In this document: positions 44,046 to 56,200 of the stretch, one piece after another
Layout: each line of letters begins with the position of its first letter
Numbering within the stretch: the first letter of the stretch is position 1
Assembly: GCA_033964015.1 (NCBI GenBank)
Contig: CM066913.1
Span: forward strand, 35,353,577 to 35,417,576
Length of the DNA: 64,000 nucleotides
Source: Scolanthus callimorphus
Lineage: Eukaryota > Cnidaria > Anthozoa > Actiniaria > Edwardsiidae
Direction: 5' to 3'
The notes under the pieces: generated by a model
What the model was told of the DNA's origin: nothing
What the model saw: only the letters and a program-made list of their open reading frames with translations
Database searches by the model: none
Made by a program: the position numbers and the translations under genes

Positions 44046-44630
44046 TCATTGTGCTCCGCTTCGTCTTTGCCCCAGATGATGAATATCGTCCACTATGGCT
44101 TCTGCGCCTTCAATATCCTCAAACGCTTGCGTCATTCTTTTCTGAAAAACTTCACTAGCTGAATTTATTCCAAATGGCATTCTTAAAAAACGATATCTTC
44201 CGAAAGACGTGTTAAATGTAGTCAGCTTTGAGCTTGATTCGTCTAACTTCACATGCCAAAATCCTGAACTAGCATCCAGAGTGCTGAACACAGTCGCTCC
44301 ATTTAATTGGGCGGCAATTTCCTCGACAGTTTTCATAGGATAGTGTTCCCTTTGTATCGCTTTATTTAAATCTCTGGGGTCCAGACACACCCTTACGTCT
44401 CCGTTCTTTTTCTCCGTGACTACAATCGAGTTGACCCACTCGGTTGGTTCCGTGACTTTGGTGATCGCGCCAATGCGCTCCATGCGCTCCAATTCTATTT
44501 TCAAACGTTCCTTTAGTGCAAAAGGGACTTTGCGTGGTGGATGCACGACAGGGTCACTGAAGGGTCGATCTGATGTGATAATCGCCATCCAAACATCCAA
44601 GACCCTCGAAAATGCCGTGAAAATCTTCAA
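44046..44630 (-). pseudogene. Gypsy reverse transcriptase, N-terminal part
   Basis: Motifs VVTEKKNGDVRVCLDPRDLN, STLDASSGFWH, FRYLR-type FLRMPFGI and active site IVDD are visible. A frame break follows the active site; the rest lies at about 43870-44045 and is then interrupted by the MITE. Confidence 0.9.
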
Positions 44631-45400
44631 TTATCTTTTCCGTTCCATCGCGTGATGCGCTCCTTGGTGCCTCCTTTATTGCTTTCTGAATTCCTTTCCT
44701 CTGTGTTGATGGTGTAGATGCGCGAAATTAACCCTAGCTCCAAGCATGTGGACAGTCCTAAAACAGGAGAAGCATCATCCTGATCTACGATGTAAAATTC
44801 AACTGGGTGTAGCTTTCCTTTGTTCGTGACCACTAGAGTGTCCTTTCCGACTGTTTTTATCTTGTGGCCCGAGTACGATACTAGCTTGGATGTCGCTTTT
44901 GCTGGTTTCTTGTTAGTTATTTTTCTGTAGCTTTCCAATGGCATCACATTACACTGAGCTCCAGTGTCAAGCTTTACAGAAAACTTTACGTCGTTTATCT
45001 CTGTGTTGATCTTCCACTCCTTGGGTTTCGACTTCCCTTCTCGCTCAATCGTGCCGATGAATATATCTTCCTCGTCGCTATCCGAGTAACTTTCTTCTTC
45101 AATTTCTCGTATCTTGTGTTGTCTTGCTGGTTGCCTGCCTGCGCCTGCTTGCGGCTTGCCATCGGACAAACACATCCGGGCGAAATGGTGCATTTTCTGG
45201 CATTTGAGGCATTTCTGACCGTACGCACTACACTGTCTTGGGGCGTGCCTCAAACCACATCGACTACAGTCGAATTGTTCCCCGTCCTTTGCACTAGGCT
45301 TTCTATCTTGATTTGTCCCTCGGTTTCGCGGCTTCCAGTGGCCTTTGCCACCTTGTTTCTTGTTGAAAATTGCTCCGACTTCTTTCTGCTTTCCTTCCAC
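44627..45400 (-). pseudogene. Gypsy zinc knuckle and protease
   Basis: CSRCGLRHAPRQC and CLKCQKMHHFARMC form paired zinc knuckles; the retropepsin active site is LDTGAQCNV. It is frame-shifted against both gag and RT. Confidence 0.88.
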
Positions 45401-45447
45401 AATGTCTTTGAGCTGTGTCGTGCTGAGCTCTGCAGTGCGACATATAT

Positions 45448-45926
45448 TTAGAGCTTGTTGAGGTTCAGATCGTCTTCTCTAAGCAGCCTTGCTTTTACCT
45501 CTGCGTTCTGTATGCCACAGACGATTCTGTCCTTAATAAGTGAGTTTTGTAAATCTCCAAATTCGCATGATTTCGCCAACTTCTTAAGTTCTGTAGCGTA
45601 CGAATCGATGGTTTCGCCGTTCGCTTGGCTTCGCGTGTTGAACTTGTGCCTCTCAAATGTCACGTTTTTCTTAGGCGTGCAATAGTGCTCAAACTTTCCC
45701 ATGAGCGTCTCAATCCTGTTTTCCTCGCCTTCGGCGAAGGTGAATGTGTTATACACCTCCAATGCTTCCTCTCCTGCTACCGTGATGAGTGTCGAGCACT
45801 GTATTTCTTCTTGTCCCTCCCAGTCGCATTCAGAAAAAGATGAAATCGCTGTGCCCATCTTCTCCAGTTTTCCGCTACGTTTCCTTCAAAGGAAAGACGA
45901 CTTGGGGGCTTCAAACCAGACTCCAT
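45448..45926 (-). pseudogene. Gypsy gag
   Basis: The ATG at 45926 opens a short frame; the main gag segment (45448-45858, with TPKKNVTFERHKFN and KSCEFGDLQNSLIKDRI) is in another frame, so gag carries at least one frame break near 45810. Confidence 0.8.
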
Positions 45927-45939
45927 GTTTCTGACACCA

Positions 45940-46111
45940 TGTAATATTCTACTTTAGAGAGAGAGAGACTACACTTGGATGATCTATGTATACAAAACTC
46001 ATTTATTATAATTCCAAAGGATCTTATATATTACAAGGATACATACCTAGTGTATCTGGTTACAAGATATGTGTCAATCATTAAATCAATATATAAAACA
46101 ATATCATGACA
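45940..46111 (-). repeat. 5' LTR
   Basis: 172 bp partner LTR. The primer-binding site TGGTGTCAGAAA begins immediately inside it. Confidence 0.95.
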
Positions 46112-46116
46112 TGGAT

Positions 46117-49100
46117 GACTTAATATTCCCAGAAAAAGCGGGAGGGCTTTCGGCCAATCAGAATGCTGGTAGTGAGACAAATTTGGCATTTCGGGAAACC
46201 CCTCATTATTATTCATCTGCACTACAAATCTTCACTACCTGCATGGACGTGACGCAGATATAATAAGCGAAATTCTAATAATTAGAAATTAGCGTCAAAC
46301 TCCCGCTTTTACAGGTGAGTACTTGCTCTGATTACATAAACACAGCTATCTCGTGTCGTAACACATTTTTTTGTAAGGACAATATTATTAAGAAATTATC
46401 AACCGATTTCTTAGAACCAGCAAAGCAATTCTTGAGCTGCCTCAGTCAACTCAAGATGAATTTGAAAATGCAACTTGCAGTATAGAGTCCATAATATGTC
46501 GTTGCGCTTGTAGATGTACGTTTTGACTTTAACTATATTTGTGATCAGTTCATTCAGAACATTCGCCCACAAACCAACAGATAGTTGTGTTGTGTAGCTT
46601 TTCGAAACTTTCAAATGGTTTATTTTTCACTGCGAAGCACTGATGGTATCCCATGCATATCAAAGTGTTATCAGAACACCCAGCAGCAACCATTACCAGC
46701 AATCTGAGACAAAATGGCCGCCGCGCTAATTATGCAGGCCTTGCAGGCCCTTTAAAAATGGCCGCCGGTCTTATAGGGATTGTATGAAGAAAAGTTTAAA
46801 ATCTGAAATAAAAAGAGTACTGTAATTCGTGGACAACTTGCCGACCTCTAGATCAAAAGATTGAACACTATAGAACAGTTCGATACATGTTAAAGAGCTT
46901 CAAACTTTACTTACAAAGCGCCAAATATAATACTTTAGCGAACGCTGTCCTAACGGCTGTCTGTCCCTTATGTTTTACAGTAAAATGCGTCCGTAGGCCA
47001 TTTTCCTTCGCATCCTGATAAAGTTCACGGTACTGTCCGTACTCGAATCCCAGGTACCGACCTCTCAAAATTGAGCCCTGTTGTTGCACATCAAAATGAG
47101 CTATAAATCGGCCTTTCGAACGCCCCCAAAACTCCGCCAATTTTCTTTGAACACAGCACACTTTTTGCTAATAATCCATGCGAGATTTGAAGAAGAAGAC
47201 ATCGGCTTGAAGTCGTTTTCTAGCTCAAAATAACTGCTACGGCCGTACAATTGCAATCTCCCTCTGTGATCGCCATGTTTTTTTCTAACCAGGCCTTCCC
47301 TGGGTAGGTTCTTGATGTATGATTTACGATGGTTTACCGAATAAGTCCCCTTATAGTTGTCTCACTCGACCTAGTCAGCCATCATTTTACCCTCGCTAAG
47401 CCTCGCACACTATCATTCGCATCTTGAATGCCTGTTTTCTTTTAATGCAAAGTTAAACTGCAGCGTTGTGGTAAATAATATAATGCAAAAATACATTTCT
47501 GCCCTCAAACATCTCTGAAATACAGCATTATTTACATGCTACCACCCCTCCCCCCCCTCTTTTCGCCATATTGGTGGCACTTATGAGCATGCTCAGTGCG
47601 TTGGCTGACCTTAATAATCGCAGGCGCGAAAAGTCTCGCATTGCTGGTAATGACTGACATGAATCATTATTGGATAATCTTAACTCCATTAAAACTTCTA
47701 TCATCTGATTATTACTATTACTATTTGATTATTATTATCACAAATAACAGCTTTGATCAGAAACTTCGCAGTTTTATAACGAAAACTGAGTTGGTATCCC
47801 GCTGATTTCTAAGATCAAAATGCACAAAATCCTGTGTGTTCATCAGACCATGGCACTATCTAGCTGCAAAACAACACAATCAACATCTTGCAAAAAAAAA
47901 GCTCGGAGGAGTTTAAACAGTGCCTGAAAATAAAACCATTTAAATAGTTTACAGCTATTAAAAAGTCGTTGTTTCGCACTGCGAATTTCATAAAACGTCA
48001 CCTTGGGTTTGCGATTTTTTTTTCTGTTCCGCCAGTCAAACAATCCAAGCCAATCAAGTCTTACTTTTTTTCGGTCTATTGTTTCGCCTAATGTAAGGGA
48101 CGTGTCATTATTTAGGGGGGGGGGGGGGGGGGGGGGGGGAAGGGGGGGGGGAAGGGGGGGGGGGAAGCTCCTATTTTTGAGGGGAGGGTCCTAATTTTTT
48201 TCGCGTGTCTAAAGGGAGGGTCCAAATTTTTTTCATCCTATTCCAGGGAGGGTCATAATTGTGGCGGCAGTGGTTATTTCAGCAACTTCTCTATAAGAAT
48301 TTCGACGCGCTTCGAGCACATAAAGAATGACATCTAATATACTCTTTGAGCAATGAAGCCACTACCCTGACGCCGTTTACAAGAACAAGTGTATCTCGAC
48401 GAGGAAAAGCAAACTCTCCCAAAAATGCCCTGCAATGATAGGCCCTGGCGGGCAAGTCACTAAATGTTTGAAAGAAGACCCCATAGGTAAGCATGAGTTT
48501 TCGACGTTACAAGCATAGAAATTCGTCCGTTGGGCCGCGCTTCGCGCACATGAATATCAATAACTTCTTCATTTGCGGCGAGCAGTGAATAATATACTAT
48601 ACCGTACAAAAAACATGCTGTTGAGGCTTGATGAAATGCGTTTATCAAAATTCGGGCGCGCTTCTCGCGCAACCAAAGATATGTAACCCCCTTTTTCGGT
48701 AAAATGTCTTCACGTTAATCATTGTACTTAGAGAGGGAGGATCACTGCATTTTTCCCGTGTATTACCCAAAATCCTCACGTGAATACTCTAGGCGATAAA
48801 CAATAACCGCGGTTCCTTAGCTTTGGCAGAAGTAAGAAAAAAGTATTTCTATATTAACAAGAATGAAAGAGACATTGCATCACTCGAACAATAGTCTATC
48901 TGACAGGTTTTTCAGAAATAAATTACATGGGGGAGGGTCCCAATTTTTTTTACCTACGACTGGGGGTCACATTTTTTTTCCGAAGAGGAACTTTTATTAT
49001 TTATACATAAATATTAAAGTCGACCTTGGATTCAATAAGACTTTGATCTCGGAACTCATTTCTTAGACTTGTTCTTTCTCATTTCTCACCTGTAATGTTT

Positions 49101-49403
49101 TTCCCCTTTCAGTTTCATCCATATTTGTGTATGTCTTGTACTTTTATGGATAGTTCTTTGTCAATTTCGACCGTTGTTTGCTGTATTCCACGCTCGATTT
49201 AAATAACTGATCGATCGCATGACTATATAAACATACAGGAAAGGTTTTATTTTCAAGCGCTCTGGCATCATTTGATCTCTTGTAGCAATAAAATTAAGAA
49301 AATATATTGCGCATACTCAGTGGCAACTTCAATATTGTTAACGTTTAATACCTTAGCCATACTTATTTACTTGTTGTAATGGAAATATCCTAAATAAGTT
49401 AGA
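46117..49403. other. intergenic, repeats only
   Basis: No gene recognised. It includes a half copy of the 19500-19702 palindrome (about 47940-48090), a long poly-G/GGGGAA run (48115-48167) and GGGAGGGTCC words up to about 48980. Small ATGGCCGCC contexts near 46715 lead to stops. Confidence 0.4.
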
Positions 49404-49502
49404 GTTAATTACCGAGATTCTCGGCAATAACCCCAATACATCCCAAGGGCCGTAGGCCCGAGGGATGTATTGGGGTTATTGCCGAGAATCGAGGTAATTA
49501 AC
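49404..49502. repeat. near-perfect 41-bp-arm hairpin
   Basis: Arms 49404-49444 and 49462-49502 pair with one small mismatch (GTTAATTACCGAGATTCTCG at the outer end; TTGGGGTTATTGCCGAGAAT in the right arm). The loop is about 17 bases. Confidence 0.9.
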
Positions 49503-49567
49503 GGACTTAGTTTACAGTTGACAAGGTTTTCAGAAAACAGGGACAAATGAAATGCATTCTTCTCAGT

Positions 49568-49697
49568 GGAGTTGTTCCGCGTGAACACGTTAGGGATGCA
49601 AATGAAGCAAGCTTTTTGTTTCCCATTGATTCTGGTCAACCGGAAACAAAAGGCTCGCTTCATTTGCATCTCTAAGGTTCCTACGCGGAACAACTCC
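49568..49697. repeat. second hairpin, imperfect
   Basis: GGAGTTGTTCCGCGTGAACA against inverted GCGGAACAACTCC, plus ATGCAAATGAAGCAAGC/GCTTCATTTGCAT inner words. Weaker symmetry extends outward to about 49510-49740. Confidence 0.8.
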
Positions 49698-50054
49698 ATT
49701 GAATTTAACAGTTTTGAAAAGGAGTACAGTTTACAATTGAAAAAGATAGCGGATTCCAATAGGAACTATTGTTAGTTATTTAGCTGCTTTCATAGAAGTG
49801 GGTTCCCCAGAGAAACTCATTGCAATTAATTTTTACCATACACAATAAAGTTGTGATGCTGAAGAAAATGAATGACAACTTTTATTCAACTATGATTGAC
49901 AAAGGTTTCCAAACACGAATTACGTCTTTTGTTTTCGTACAACAGCCAGTCCAATCAATCAAGCGGCCTTTTGTAAAAGCGCAACTCATTAAAGCGCTGT
50001 TATTTTGGTCGGTACGTAGCTGCGTAAAGCTCCTCTCTGGTTGGATAATACAAC

Positions 50055-50144
50055 AATACCCTACCTCAACACAAAGAACGAGGATAATAGACTACAGACA
50101 AAAGAACTCCTTTGTAGAACGAAAATAATAGAGACAAAAGCAAC
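50055..50144 (+). repeat. single unit related to the 58900 tandem array
   Basis: AACACAAAGAACGAGGATAA, then AAAGAACTCCTTTGTAGAAC and ATAATAGAGACAAAAG; the same series opens the array at 58885. Confidence 0.8.
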
Positions 50145-50229
50145 TACGTCCTTACTGGTTATTTTCATTTGTACCACGCCCTGACAGCTTACAGCTTCTA
50201 CAGCTCAATTTGCATAACGTTCTGTCTAG

Positions 50230-50484
50230 CAAAACGGATGGAACTGATTCAAGATGGAGAAACTGAAGGCAAGTTTCAGGTATTTTGCGCTCGTTGGTTG
50301 CTCTCTACGATTAGATATGCAATTAATTTGGGCATGATTTTATCTGTATTTTCAGGTTTACGTCTTAAACACACTAATGGGCAATGAGACCAAGCAAGTA
50401 GACTGGACAAACGCTTCTCAATATGGTTCAAGTGAAGGCGTTCTCGGAAATCGTGTTTTGTGGCGTTCAACGGGATTCGCATAA
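50230..50484 (+). CDS. two candidate terminal exons of an unknown gene
   Basis: Exon 50230-50279 follows CTGTCTAG and ends CAG|GTATTT; exon 50356-50484 follows a good pyrimidine tract and TTTTCAG and ends in TAA. Phases agree, and the joined frame reads on without a break. The first exon gives KRMELIQDGETEGKFQ; the second contains VYVLNTLMGNETKQVDW and GNRVLWRSTGFA. Composition looks protein-like. The product is not recognised. The first exon needs an upstream exon ending in phase 1, which the candidate at 33376-33438 (phase 0) does not supply directly. Confidence 0.35.
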
Positions 50485-51022
50485 AGGATAATCAGAAGCA
50501 AATATTGGTTATAGACAGACAGTCAGCATAGATGCATAAACTGAGATTATTGGATGTTTTTTTCTCGGGGTAAGTGTATGGATTTGAATTCACTAGTTAA
50601 ATGTTTGGGTTGATAATTGAATTAGTCATTGTGAAAGGGGCAACTGTCATGGTCTATCATGGATTTGGTCTAACTTGGGGTCATTTTAAGTAGCTTAAAT
50701 GCTTAAATGCTAGTAGCTTAATGTCATTTTAAGTAGCTTAAACTCCCTACAAATCAACAAAATAATGGTCTACGTTTTATACCTAACCTTTCAGCTGCTA
50801 GATCAATACAAATTTGGAGTATTTTCGTGTATAATCGAGCGGATGGAATTGGATTGCTAATTGGCATTTTTGATTTTCGAACAGGCTGAACAAGTTTCTT
50901 TTTCTTTTTAAGACAGAATATAGGTTCGGAGTTGTTTCTGTAGAACACTTGTCTTATTTTAAAATATTTTTGATGAAACAAACGTGACAGTGCCCCTTGA
51001 AGTCTTGGTAAAAATGGCTTAT

Positions 51023-51173
51023 TGTGTGGTTCCAGAAATTATCCATAGGAAGGATAATAGGAAAGGATATATTTTCCATACAAATACTGTATTTTTCTTC
51101 GTGAATTCCAGAGAGGTGGGGGGTCACTTTTCAACACTCTTCCGGGGGGGGGATATTTTCTGGAACCACACAT
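51023..51173. repeat. MITE, sister of 6328-6506
   Basis: Left TGTGTGGTTCCAGAAATTAT and right ATATTTTCTGGAACCACACA. Confidence 0.75.
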
Positions 51174-51184
51174 TATTGATTTAC

Positions 51185-51300
51185 AGGTAAATATATTGCT
51201 CATTATGGATTAATAGGTAAATAACTAGATATTTACCTATGAATCCATAATAAGCCATTTATTTACCTATTAATCCATAATGAGCAATATATTTACCTAG
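51185..51300. repeat. AT-rich palindrome
   Basis: AGGTAAATATATTGCTCATT and inverted AATGAGCAATATATTTACCT surround further TATTTACCTAT words in both orientations. Confidence 0.85.
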
Positions 51301-52173
51301 AAATTCAATTCAATTCTATTGATCAACCCCAACCTTTCCCTGGAGAATTCAAATCCCTCCCCGACTTTTAGTTTGTTGAGAGCCATTATCCGAGTTAATT
51401 CCCTACGAATAACAATGGAAACCGCGTCAACTGTAAACTAATACACGATAGTGGGCATGTATGACGTGATACGAGAGCATGCTCAATTGACATCACCTCC
51501 AAGAAGAAAATGCTCGTCCCACATGGACGACTGATTGGCCTATGTGGCCTATATATGTGTTGGCAAAGGTGAAGTACTTAGATGGGAGACGGGACGAGAC
51601 ACAGGATACCCAGCGCCGAACAAGTGAATGCCATGATGATACAAGGGAGGGGATGGTGGGGAGACGTACCGATTGATGTAGCAAGGGAGGGGAGGGTAAA
51701 GGTGATGCAGTGCTATGATTGGCTCAATTCAAATATTTGTAACGCAGAAACTTCATGACCCGTGATTCTTGTGCGACTGAAGTATAATCAATGTAGAAAC
51801 AGGAGCAACATGGAGAGCAAGCTGGACGATTCCCGCGAAGTGACATACTCACATAGCCACATAGTCACATAGTTCGAGGGCGATGACTAAGAAGCGATTT
51901 GCTGAGCAAATAGCTTCAAAAATGTAATCGACGCGACCCTAATTCGACGTATGCCCTAGGCCTTAGCGTAGTATTAGATCAACACAACAAACAGATCACA
52001 ACATTGTCACACCCATCATGTTTGTGCGAGTAATGTATTTAAAGACAAATTAGTCACAGCTAATGTTCGATCATTTTCTTTGGTCACATTTATATCATAA
52101 ACGTCTTGGCTCTTTTTTCCACCAGAAAGATTACATACCGCTCTGCAGGAGATGACTCACAAGCATTGAAATA

Positions 52174-53295
52174 ATGCCAGCAGTCACGTGTGTATCGCCA
52201 ACTTGGCAAGGAAGGCTTCAAAACAAGAACTACACAAACTGGCTGAAGGTCGGACATGGGCTTGCTGTGGTTTGCGAGGGAATTCGTCCATATATACAAA
52301 AGAAGGTGGAGACCTTCCATGCCAATGTGCAAACAAAACTTGCTGTGTCCCCGCATTGCGCATGCGTGTACACTCCGAGGCGACGGCCGGACCCGTGGCA
52401 CGATCTGACCACGTGCACCTGGGCTAACGAGCTAATCAACCATCATCGAAATCGGAAACCAACATGGTCTCAGAGTAACCCCATCAAGTGGGCCGATCCT
52501 AACGCCGGTCCCTGGGAAATTGCGAAGTTGTACATGCCAAATATGGGCCGCAACGCTGGCGCATGCGTAGATGCATCAAGTACTGACACCACAGGGATCC
52601 TGAACGTAATCTATTGGTGTGATACCTTTGCGATTAATCAACGGTTTATTGATTCAGTGCGCGAAATCAGAAACAAGTGCTATCACTCGGCAAGACAAGA
52701 GCTAGAAGAGGCCGAGACAGCATCTGCGTTTGATGCTTTTAAAGGCCTTTTAAAGGAACCGGAGGTTTGCGGAGATCACAATGCACAAGAGGCATTTGTA
52801 AAGATAGGAAACCTTGAGTGCGACCAGATGATCGGTTTTGAGGAAATCGAACTTAAGGTTGTCAAGGATTTAATCAATTCGACAAATGCGGAAATTGCTG
52901 GAAAGCTGCAAGACCTTCAAACACAGAGCTGCGAACAATCTGAGCAAACTCGAGCCGAAATAACCAACTTGAAAGATCATCTGTTGCGCCTTAACGACAT
53001 TTCAGACATTTTGCTTAACCGGTCTGACAGCAGAAAAATGGAGCAGAAAAACGTTATATATGCTGCAGGCCGAATGGTTATGATGACTGTTTTTATAGTT
53101 TACCAGCTGCTAGCTAAAGTCCCGAGACATTTCGTGCTCGTGTATTTGTTGTTGGCTTCAGGTGTAATTCTTCAAAAAGATACAGAAGATAAAGGTAATT
53201 CAATGCTTTTCCAAATGGTCCAGTCAATATATATTGTCATTAAAGAAGAATTCCTTGTTTCGCGCTTCTCGTTTTCAAACGAATTACACTTTTAG
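52174..53295 (+). CDS. possible short isoform by intron retention
   Basis: If the 687-base intron is kept, the frame runs on for 33 codons past the donor and stops at 53293-53295. The 373-residue product would carry the CXorf38-like domain and both hydrophobic segments without NTPase or ankyrins. Only RNA evidence could show whether it is made. Confidence 0.3.
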   Translation: MPAVTCVSPTWQGRLQNKNYTNWLKVGHGLAVVCEGIRPYIQKKVETFHANVQTKLAVSPHCACVYTPRRRPDPWHDLTTCTWANELINHHRNRKPTWSQSNPIKWADPNAGPWEIAKLYMPNMGRNAGACVDASSTDTTGILNVIYWCDTFAINQRFIDSVREIRNKCYHSARQELEEAETASAFDAFKGLLKEPEVCGDHNAQEAFVKIGNLECDQMIGFEEIELKVVKDLINSTNAEIAGKLQDLQTQSCEQSEQTRAEITNLKDHLLRLNDISDILLNRSDSRKMEQKNVIYAAGRMVMMTVFIVYQLLAKVPRHFVLVYLLLASGVILQKDTEDKGNSMLFQMVQSIYIVIKEEFLVSRFSFSNELHF

Positions 53296-56200
53296 CATAT
53301 CAAGAAAATTTCGCAAAAAACTGTCGACGTTCCGAATTTGCAATTCTTATTACGAAATCCCCTACTTGGAAGGTCTGTAAGTATTTTTCCTCGTACCTGA
53401 GCGACAAAAGCAGCAACTTCGTCCCCAGGGTCTGGCTGGGGGACTGGCTGAGTCACATGACCACTGTTTGAGGACATGAGAATGAGTTTTGTCCTTTGTT
53501 TCGAAACGGTCATGTGACTCAGCCTCCGCCAGGGTCTGCTCTCGAGCTAACCGCCATTTTGAAAACGACCGAGAAGACCCTGGGGACGAGGTTGCAAAAG
53601 CAGAACAACTCTCTTGGTCGCCATTTTGTTTTCTCGGCCGAAGGGCCTGGGACGACAGCAACCACAGGCAGCCCGTGCGTGTTGCTATAAGAACGACAAT
53701 GTTTTTCTTACCCAAAATTGCCAAAAAAAATTGCAAAATTTGCAGATATTGGAAACGCTTGTAGGCTGCCATCTTTGTTTTGGCCCTAAAGAGAAAAGCC
53801 CGGATGAACAAATATTGAAAACGCACAGCACGAAACAATGAATTCTTATAGCTGAAATTACGCCTTTTTCATGTTCCATAGGTCGTTGTAAATCAAACTT
53901 TGAGACATCATTGGACTTCAAGCAATACGAAAACTACCTATTGTCGGCAAGAGAAGGTTTTGTTGGTCGTCAATGGATATTCAATGAGATTGCCAATTCA
54001 TTGCAAGCAAATAACCGAGGAGTGTTAATCACTGGAGCGCCTGGAAGTGGCAAGTCTTCTATCATGGCGAGTCTTATTTGTACAAAGCTTTCAAGCATTT
54101 CAATTCACTCCCAAATAATAGCCTATCACATGTGTATATATTCAGCCAAATACACTAGGGATGGAGCTAAATTTGTTCGTAACATAGCCTATATGATCGC
54201 CTCCAAAATCCATTTGTATAAAGAGGTGTTAGAAAGCGATGCCTCCGTTAGAAGATTTCTTGACGAAGACTGCGGAGATGATCCTGTAGCATGCTTTGAC
54301 TTTACTGTTATCAAGCCTCTAAAAACCCTTGAAAATTTATTTTCGACGACTACGATGGTGATACTAGTGGATGCCCTAGATGAGTGCATTAACGTTAAGG
54401 AACAAGAAGCCGGGGTTGTCGACATTCTCGGCAAAAACCTTCATAAATTTCCAAGGTGGTTGAAAGTTATCCTTACCTCCCGTAATGAATCAAATATTTT
54501 GCGACAATTTCCTGAAGTAGATTTGATCGAAATTCGCGACGAGGACCCACGAAACCTGTGGGATATCGAGAAGTATCTTAAGCTTCAACAAACAACTCCT
54601 CTTGCACAACCAAAAGGCTATTTCGACGAAGGAAATGACGAGGAGGTTATTAAAACCTTTGTGAAACACAGTGAAGGGAACTTCCTCTACATAAAGTTGT
54701 TGCTTGATCACATTGCAACTATTGGGATACAAAATATCAACATGAATATGCTGCCCAGATCTATTTCAAGCGTTTATAGAACCTACTTTAAGCGACAATT
54801 TAGCGTCAAAGAGGACTTCCACTCAGTGCGTGGGGTTTTCGAGGTATTAGTTACGACGTTTGAACCACTAACGGCTCAACAGTTGTTTGAAGTTCTTCAA
54901 TTCGAAGATCAAGTTTTTGACTACGATTATGATTTTCTCTACATTCTTCACCGCCTATCAACTTTCATCCGATATGGAGGAAAATCAGATGTTGTGAGAA
55001 TCTTTCACAGTTCCCTCGCAGAATGGTTGACGAATGAGGCAACAAGAGGTGATGCATTTTACATCAGCAAAAAGAGGGGGCATCGTGCTCTTGCTAGATT
55101 CTATTTGAACACAATAAATTCGAAAAATGTTGATTCCAAGTTTGCCTACCATATGGCTATCCATATTTCAAAAACAAACTTTAAAGATCGGGAAATGAGG
55201 CTTCTAAATTCTAAATCGGAACTGATGAATGTAACTGATCCTCAGACAAAGGTAACGTCTTTGCACCACGCAGCTGGCCAAACTGATGTCGAAGTGGTCA
55301 AGTTACTCCTGAGTCATTTTCAAGTGGTCGACTGCAAAGACAAGGATGACCGCACGCCTGCGTTTTTGGCAGCCGCCGCTGGACAATTGGAAAATCTGAA
55401 GGCTCTTTATTCAGTAGGTGCTAGTCTTAAACATAAAACAGCACTTTTGAATGAGCAAGTACAAAAACTTGTTCCAAACCCTGTTATGGAGTGCAAAAGA
55501 AAAATGTGCGGATATTCTTTGCTTCACGTTGCTACTCAAAACGGCCATACAGACGTTGTTCAGTTTCTTCTGGAGAAAGAACCTAAGATCCTTCACGAAA
55601 TTTCAGGTGCTGGTAATACAGCAGTGGAAATCGCAGCTGAACACGGGCATGTCACTATTTTGGGTATGCTTGGAAATAAAGGTGCACCAATGGACTCTTC
55701 AGATCTACGAGCAGCAGCCGGGGAAAACCAAATCAAGGCAGTACGGTTTCTCCTTCAACGAGGGGTCATAGATACCTGCCTGCCTTGTGACAAGTGTTTT
55801 GATCATAAGCTTAATCTTAGACAACCTTTTGGTAGGCTGGTCGATGACAAATACATTTTATACTGTGAAACTGCATCGCATGTTGCATCCACTCTAAATT
55901 ACGCGGAGGTCGCAAGTGCTCTTTTAAACTCCAGTTTTCGCGCCGTGGATCACTGTTCTGATTATATGGGAATGTACCCCCTGCACAAGGCCGTGCAACA
56001 CAACGCTTACAATACCGCACAGGTTCTTCTGTCAGGGGGGGCTAACGCGTCCATCAGATGCAGAAACACCTATTCAAATTTCCCTAGCAATCAAACCAAA
56101 GAAAACACAGAGCCATGCTGCTGTGAATACACGGCCCTCCATTTGGCTGCCAGGTACGGCCACAAAATGGTGGGCGAGCTCCTCATCAAATATGATGCAA

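Larger units (their letters stand above)
41359..46111 (-). mobile_element. Gypsy-type LTR retrotransposon
   Basis: LTRs at 41359-41527 and 45940-46111 are nearly identical, start TGTAATATTC and end ATCATGACA, and are flanked on both sides by TGGAT (41354-41358, 46112-46116), a perfect 5-bp target duplication. On the minus strand: 12 bases after the 5' LTR a gag frame starts (45926); a primer-binding site TGGTGTCAGAAA directly follows the LTR; then gag, zinc knuckle, protease, RT, RNase H and integrase in Gypsy order; and a polypurine stretch AAGAAGGGGGA abuts the 3' LTR. Several frame breaks and a nested MITE make it defective. Confidence 0.95.

Noticed and set aside
46907..47161. 84-codon minus-strand frame
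   Set aside because: No recognisable domain, no splice or promoter context.
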